Positions 6,459 through 9,828 of a DNA stretch of 9,828 nt are shown here, piece after piece (within the stretch, counting starts at the first letter, position 1; each line of letters starts with the position of its first letter). Source of the DNA: a bacterium (GTDB lineage Bacteria > Babelota > Babeliae > Babelales > RVW-14); NCBI GenBank assembly GCA_030432505.1, contig JAUIHA010000020.1:1-9828 (forward strand). The letters run 5' to 3'. The translations under genes and the position numbers were made by a program. Under the pieces are notes generated by a model, which was given only the letters and a program-made list of their open reading frames with translations, was not told the DNA's origin and did no database searches.

Positions 6459-7823
6459 TTAAATATTTTTTTTCAAAATATTCATATACTCATCAACAAA
6501 TTTTTCCATCCATTCTTGTTTCAATAATGGTTCAGTGTAGTTAAAGCATAGATACATTTTGCCATGGACAGATTGTACGTGAAGCACTGAGATATGGTAT
6601 CCAGCATTTCGGCTAGTACAAAAGTAGAATGATTTTAATTTAAGCGGGCCATACCAACGAGGGATAGAAAGTTTCCCTCTATTGGTTGATGCAAAGCCTC
6701 CATAAAAATATTTTTGATCATCGCCAATATTAAACATTTTTTTCAAATCAGCATTGTAATTGGTAAGAGACAAGAGGCCTTGGTTATTTATTTTCCCTTT
6801 AAGATTTTTGTTGTAATCTCGAGCAACATTCCAAAATGGCATGTCAGCAGAAATATTTTCATGATACGTGTTTAACACGGTATTATAAGCACCAAAGTGT
6901 TCATAGCTAATTTTTGGATCACAGTAGCGTCGTAAGTTAACCGCGGTACTGAGTGGAATGTTAACCGGTTTATTTTTGATTTTGCTTGCCGCCAAAAGAA
7001 GCGCGGCGTTGAGTGCAGCATTGACGGTAGTTTTTTCGGCATGGCATCGATCAATTAATTTCTTAAGATCTATATTATGTAATTTTTTATAAATATTTCG
7101 TGTTCTGCGTTTACTCAAGCGAGCAAATGATTGGTATGGCCATACTGATGCATTGCGCTCGTGTGCGTGGTCAGAATCTACTGCAGGAAACTCATCACTT
7201 GAGTATTCTTGTAAAAATGAGTCAACGGGAGGTTGTAAACTTAAGGATTTTAGGTTCGGAGTTTCACCTTTTACAAGTGCGGCATATGTAGAGAGAAACT
7301 CTTGAACGAAGTTTACAATAGCTGGGCCATCAGCAATTGAGCGGTGAAAGGTAAACATAAATCGATGATTTTCTTTGTGGGTGTAATGATTAATAAGACT
7401 TCCTCGCCACAAGTATTTGTTGATAGGAAATGGCTTATTAAGTTCATCCTCCACAGCTTGTCTCCAAAAGTGCTTTTTTGGACTAGATATTATTTTAAGT
7501 GGAATATCAGCGAAATGGTTTTTAAAATCAAAATAAAATTCGTTTTGATCCTGTTTGATGCTCGCATGCAGAAGTGGGTGGCGTTTATGCATGAGCTTAA
7601 GAGCCTTAATAACAAGTGGATAATTAAGTGGCCCACATACCTTGAAAACTGAAGTGGTTGTTGTGCAGCCATGAAGCTTATCGTGTACTAATTTAAAAAA
7701 CTTTTCTTGATAGCCCAGTGCCCTTCGCTGGTCCATTTTAAATACAAAGAAGAGTGGGCTGAGTAGAATGATAATAACAAGAGCCTTGTATGTATTAAAT
7801 TGTTTTTTGGATTTTTTGTTCAT
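6459..7823 (-). CDS. Membrane-anchored condensation / alcohol acetyltransferase-fold protein with altered HHxxxDG motif
   Basis: A 454-residue protein of the CoA-dependent acyltransferase (condensation, PapA5, AATase) superfamily. Supporting features, in order: LNYPLVIKALKLMHKRHPLL (66-85), the typical opening helix; FTFHRSIADGPA (157-168) at the HHxxxDG active-site position; VNIPLSTAVNLRRY (287-300); and STNRGKLS (379-386), matching the family's SNxG strand near the C-terminal half. Family members move acyl groups from CoA or carrier proteins to hydroxyls or amines. Here the second His, the catalytic base, is Arg161 while His160, Asp165 and Gly166 remain. Residues 12-29 form a single hydrophobic helix after a basic N-terminus, so the protein is probably anchored with the enzyme domain outside. 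The start is supported by AAGGGAG seven bases before the ATG. It is transcribed against the flanking proteases, with no operon partner visible. Fold assignment is good; activity is uncertain. Confidence 0.78.
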   Translation of the reverse strand: MNKKSKKQFNTYKALVIIILLSPLFFVFKMDQRRALGYQEKFFKLVHDKLHGCTTTTSVFKVCGPLNYPLVIKALKLMHKRHPLLHASIKQDQNEFYFDFKNHFADIPLKIISSPKKHFWRQAVEDELNKPFPINKYLWRGSLINHYTHKENHRFMFTFHRSIADGPAIVNFVQEFLSTYAALVKGETPNLKSLSLQPPVDSFLQEYSSDEFPAVDSDHAHERNASVWPYQSFARLSKRRTRNIYKKLHNIDLKKLIDRCHAEKTTVNAALNAALLLAASKIKNKPVNIPLSTAVNLRRYCDPKISYEHFGAYNTVLNTYHENISADMPFWNVARDYNKNLKGKINNQGLLSLTNYNADLKKMFNIGDDQKYFYGGFASTNRGKLSIPRWYGPLKLKSFYFCTSRNAGYHISVLHVQSVHGKMYLCFNYTEPLLKQEWMEKFVDEYMNILKKNI

Positions 7824-7830
7824 GGAATTA

Positions 7831-7837
7831 CTCCCTT
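7831..7837 (-). promoter_or_regulatory. Ribosome binding site of the condensation-fold gene
   Basis: On the minus strand AAGGGAG precedes the ATG at 7823 by seven bases, a strong Shine-Dalgarno match that fixes the start including the membrane anchor. Confidence 0.55.
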
Positions 7838-7863
7838 ACGGTATTTTTAGCTTTGTTATTAAA

Positions 7864-7892
7864 GTTTTATCGTGAAAAAGAGAGAAAGTAAA
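7864..7892 (-). promoter_or_regulatory. Weak promoter candidate for the condensation-fold gene
   Basis: On the minus strand TTTACT (7892-7887) and TAAAAC (7869-7864) are 17 bases apart, each matching four of six consensus bases. In AT-rich DNA this can arise by chance. Confidence 0.22.
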
Positions 7893-7920
7893 ACTGAAGT
7901 TCAGCCTTCTTTCTTCCATT

Positions 7921-7933
7921 GTTGAAATTCAAC
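7921..7933. promoter_or_regulatory. Perfect palindrome GTTGAAATTCAAC, possible operator
   Basis: GTTGAA and TTCAAC are exact reverse complements around a single A. The element lies 49 bases upstream of the protease 2 ATG, in the spacer shared with the divergent condensation-fold gene. Its TTGAAA also resembles a -35 box, though no good -10 follows. Position and symmetry suggest a site for a dimeric regulator; no regulator gene is in the window. Confidence 0.3.
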
Positions 7934-7965
7934 GTGGGGATGTGGTTATCTAGAAGATATCTTTT

Positions 7966-7972
7966 AGGGGAG
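7966..7972 (+). promoter_or_regulatory. Ribosome binding site that decides the protease 2 start
   Basis: AGGGGAG nine bases before the ATG at 7982 supports that start, which leaves a clean signal peptide at the N-terminus. The longer reading from TTG at 7919 has no upstream Shine-Dalgarno, and the ATG at 7940 has its G-rich stretch directly abutting, with no spacing. Confidence 0.55.
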
Positions 7973-7981
7973 TTTAAGAAA

Positions 7982-9520
7982 ATGAAACGTAGTATTTGTT
8001 ACCTTCTTTTGTTACTTGTTGTTTTGCCGATTAGCGCGAAAGAGCAGAAAAAAATTGTTTCCGATAAGCGCCTTGATCAACCAATTACTGACAATAAGTG
8101 GCTTGATGTTCAAAAAAAAGCAAAAGATACGGTTGTTCAGCTTTTTATTCAAACGGCAGAGTTTAATTGGAAAGAGCCATTTAAATCTCCTGAGCAAAGC
8201 AGAGCATGGGGGAGTGGTTTTTTTATCAATAGTGATGGCTACTTAGTTTCTAACTATCATGTTGTTGATGAAGCGGTGAAAGTACGTATTCAAATTCCTT
8301 CACTTGGTAAAGAACAATTTCTTGTTGAAGTAGTTGGAGCTAGCCCTGACCGTGATATTACGCTTTTGCGATTAACAAAAAAAGCAAAGCAAGACATTCT
8401 TGAGAAATTAAAGGAAATTCCGTCGCTGCCGCTTGGAGACTCAGATACGGTACTGCGAACGCATGAAGTGCTTGCGCTTGGTTATCCGCTTGGCCAACAA
8501 AAACTTAAAAGTACACAGGGTATTGTCAGTGGGCGTGAAAACTTACGTGATGAATCATACATTCAAATTACTGCAGCTATTAATGATGGAAACTCAGGAG
8601 GACCTTCACTCAACAAAGATGGTGAAGTAATAGGTATCAATACGGCCGGATTCTCACGAGCACAAAACGTTGGGTACATTATTCCTATTAACGATGTAAA
8701 AAGTGTGATTGACGATTTACATGATACCAAGCTTTTACATAAGCCATTCTTGGGTGGCGAATACAACATTGCCAATAAAGAATTGGTTTCCTTTTTAAAA
8801 AATCCATCGCCAGGGGGGCTTTATGTTTCTCGTGTTTATAAAAATACACTTTTAGACAAAGCCGGACTTCAAGCAGGTGATATGATTTATGCAATTAATG
8901 GGAACAAGTTTGATTTGTATGGTGAAACAAGCACCCTTTGGAGTGAAGATAGGGTACCGCTTGCTGCGCTTTTGAATCGTTTTAAACTTGGGCAAAAAAT
9001 TAATATCTCGTATGCACGACAAGGCCAGCACAAAGAAACAACGTTTACGTTTGATGTGTTAAAGCAATTACCAATACGCTACTTTTATCCGGAATTCGAA
9101 AAGATTGACTATGAAATTATTGGTGGCATGGTGCTGATGCAGCTTACGCTTAATCATGTACAGCTCTTTGAAGAGCACCGTTCATTTCTTACAAAATATA
9201 AGAAACGAGAACATCAATATGAGCCACGTTTATTGCTTACTCATATTTTTAATGGTTCAGAAACACAAAAAGCACGTGTTTTTAAAGAGGTTGATCTTAT
9301 AGAAGAAGTCAATGGCAAAAAAGTGCAAACGCTTGAACAGTTTAGAAATGCTGTTAAGCAGGATGAGCGTTTCTTACGAGTAAAAAATAAAGATAAAAAA
9401 TTGATGGTCCTAGATCTTGCAAAAGTGGTAGAACAAGAAGATGAGCTTATTGAAGAATATTTTTATAAAAAATCAGCATTTGTTAAAGATTTAGAAAAAA
9501 AATTAACGAAAAAGGAATAA
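7982..9520 (+). CDS. Secreted Deg/HtrA-type serine protease with two PDZ-like domains (paralogue 2)
   Basis: A 512-residue protein from the ATG chosen by its ribosome binding site. Residues 1-19 are a signal peptide (MKRSICYLLLLLVVLPISA, cleaved before KEQ). The trypsin-fold domain (about 40-250) has His93 in SNYHVV, Asp125 in PDRDITLLRL and Ser205 in DGNSGGPSL. PDZ1 has GGLYVSRV and AGLQAGDMIYAINGNKF; the second PDZ-like domain starts YEIIGGMVLMQLTLNH and includes EPRLLLTHIF and VNGKKVQTLEQFRNAV. A C-terminal tail (LMVLDLAKVVEQEDELIEEY) resembles the plant Deg9 tail as I recall it. It is clearly paralogous to the protease at 4554-6143 and collinear over its whole length, but strongly diverged, so the duplication is old. 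The mature protein contains no Cys, unlike paralogue 1. The next gene starts nine bases after the stop with its own GGAG, so the two are co-transcribed. Export is expected; substrates are unknown. Confidence 0.92.
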   Translation: MKRSICYLLLLLVVLPISAKEQKKIVSDKRLDQPITDNKWLDVQKKAKDTVVQLFIQTAEFNWKEPFKSPEQSRAWGSGFFINSDGYLVSNYHVVDEAVKVRIQIPSLGKEQFLVEVVGASPDRDITLLRLTKKAKQDILEKLKEIPSLPLGDSDTVLRTHEVLALGYPLGQQKLKSTQGIVSGRENLRDESYIQITAAINDGNSGGPSLNKDGEVIGINTAGFSRAQNVGYIIPINDVKSVIDDLHDTKLLHKPFLGGEYNIANKELVSFLKNPSPGGLYVSRVYKNTLLDKAGLQAGDMIYAINGNKFDLYGETSTLWSEDRVPLAALLNRFKLGQKINISYARQGQHKETTFTFDVLKQLPIRYFYPEFEKIDYEIIGGMVLMQLTLNHVQLFEEHRSFLTKYKKREHQYEPRLLLTHIFNGSETQKARVFKEVDLIEEVNGKKVQTLEQFRNAVKQDERFLRVKNKDKKLMVLDLAKVVEQEDELIEEYFYKKSAFVKDLEKKLTKKE

Positions 9521-9524
9521 GGAG
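9521..9524 (+). promoter_or_regulatory. Ribosome binding site of paralogue 3
   Basis: GGAG directly follows the protease 2 TAA and precedes the ATG at 9530 by five bases. It supports independent initiation of the signal-less protein rather than simple read-through. Confidence 0.5.
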
Positions 9525-9529
9525 CATTC

Positions 9530-9828
9530 ATGAATAATGGTCACAGTAGTGTTGTTCAGGTTTTTGTACAGGCAACGCTTTTTAATTGGCTTGAGCCATA
9601 TAAATCTCCCGATCAACAACAGGTGTTTGGGACAGCTTTTTTTATTGATGAAAAAGGTCACTTAATTACAAGTTTTCATGTTATTTCTGGTGCTTCAAGT
9701 ATTCAGCTGCAAATACCAACACTAGGAAAAGAACGATTTGAGGCTGAAACAGTTGGTGTGTGTCCAGAACGTGATATTGCACTCATCAAGCTTGAGCAAG
9801 AAGCATATGATAACGTAGTTGGCAAGCT
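9530..9828 (+). CDS. Deg/HtrA-type serine protease, signal-less paralogue 3 (partial, runs off right edge)
   Basis: The first 99 codons of a third paralogue. ATG at 9530 follows GGAG (9521-9524) by five bases. After MNNGHS the sequence SVVQVFVQATLFNWLEPYKS lines up directly with the start of the mature protease domain in paralogues 1 and 2. Then come GTAFFIDEKGHLITSFHV with catalytic His50 and PERDIALIKL with catalytic Asp82; the Ser region is beyond the window. There is no signal peptide, so alone it would be cytoplasmic. The ATG is in the same frame as protease 2, with only the TAA and the codons GGA GCA TTC between, so suppression or loss of one stop would give a double protease. GTAF replaces the GSGF/GTGF of the paralogues. 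Family assignment is firm; completeness and location are open. Confidence 0.85.
   Translation, partial: MNNGHSSVVQVFVQATLFNWLEPYKSPDQQQVFGTAFFIDEKGHLITSFHVISGASSIQLQIPTLGKERFEAETVGVCPERDIALIKLEQEAYDNVVGK

Noticed and set aside
6396..6540. Plus-strand ORF of about 48 codons starting MNIFRQQ
   Set aside because: Most of it is antisense to the 3' end of the condensation-fold gene; no Shine-Dalgarno and no recognisable domain.
7919..7981. A 21-codon N-terminal extension of protease 2 from TTG
   Set aside because: The TTG has no ribosome binding site, and the extension would bury the signal peptide; the ATG at 7982 has AGGGGAG at good spacing.

Overview
The window is AT-rich and Lys/Glu-rich, and it encodes a diderm (Gram-negative-type) bacterium: there is a TamB-family envelope protein, a type IV pilin-like protein and Sec-exported HtrA/Deg-type proteases. 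Phylum cannot be proven from the sequence. Low GC, several diverged secreted Deg-like proteases side by side and a single condensation-type acyltransferase homologue would fit a host-associated lineage such as Dependentiae (TM6); that placement is inference.

Left edge (1-592): an internal piece of a lon protease gene on the minus strand stops matching Lon at about 150-160. It abuts, head to head, a plus-strand coiled-coil ORF (149-592) that has no convincing start. Both genes look 5'-truncated at the same point, which suggests a rearrangement or an assembly chimera.

Minus-strand operon (4448 down to 544): ruvA (Holliday-junction DNA binding), a GspH/FimT-like pseudopilin and a tamB-like gene are tightly spaced (1-nt overlap, then 12 nt). 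The tamB 3' end overlaps the coiled-coil ORF by 49 bp, convergently. A 105-bp divergent spacer separates ruvA from the first protease and holds a good sigma70-type promoter for the protease.

Protease/acyltransferase region (4554-9828): three paralogous trypsin-fold proteases lie on the plus strand (4554-6143, 7982-9520, and 9530 to the right edge). Their domain layout, an S1C protease, a PDZ and a second atypical PDZ-like domain plus C-terminal tail, resembles plant Deg9/Deg10 more than classical DegP/DegS. The first two have signal peptides and complete His-Asp-Ser triads. The third has no signal peptide and begins exactly at the protease-domain boundary, in the same reading frame as the second, separated from it by one TAA and three codons. 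Between proteases 1 and 2 lies a minus-strand, membrane-anchored condensation/alcohol-acetyltransferase-fold protein (7823-6459) whose HHxxxDG motif reads HRSIADG, so the usual catalytic second His is Arg.

Non-coding DNA: 6144-6458 holds two small hairpins, a weak terminator-like stem and a GC-rich interspersed palindromic repeat. The 158-bp spacer 7824-7981 holds a perfect 6+1+6 palindrome and the ribosome binding site that fixes the second protease's start. I saw no tRNA, rRNA, CRISPR array, insertion sequence or transposase.
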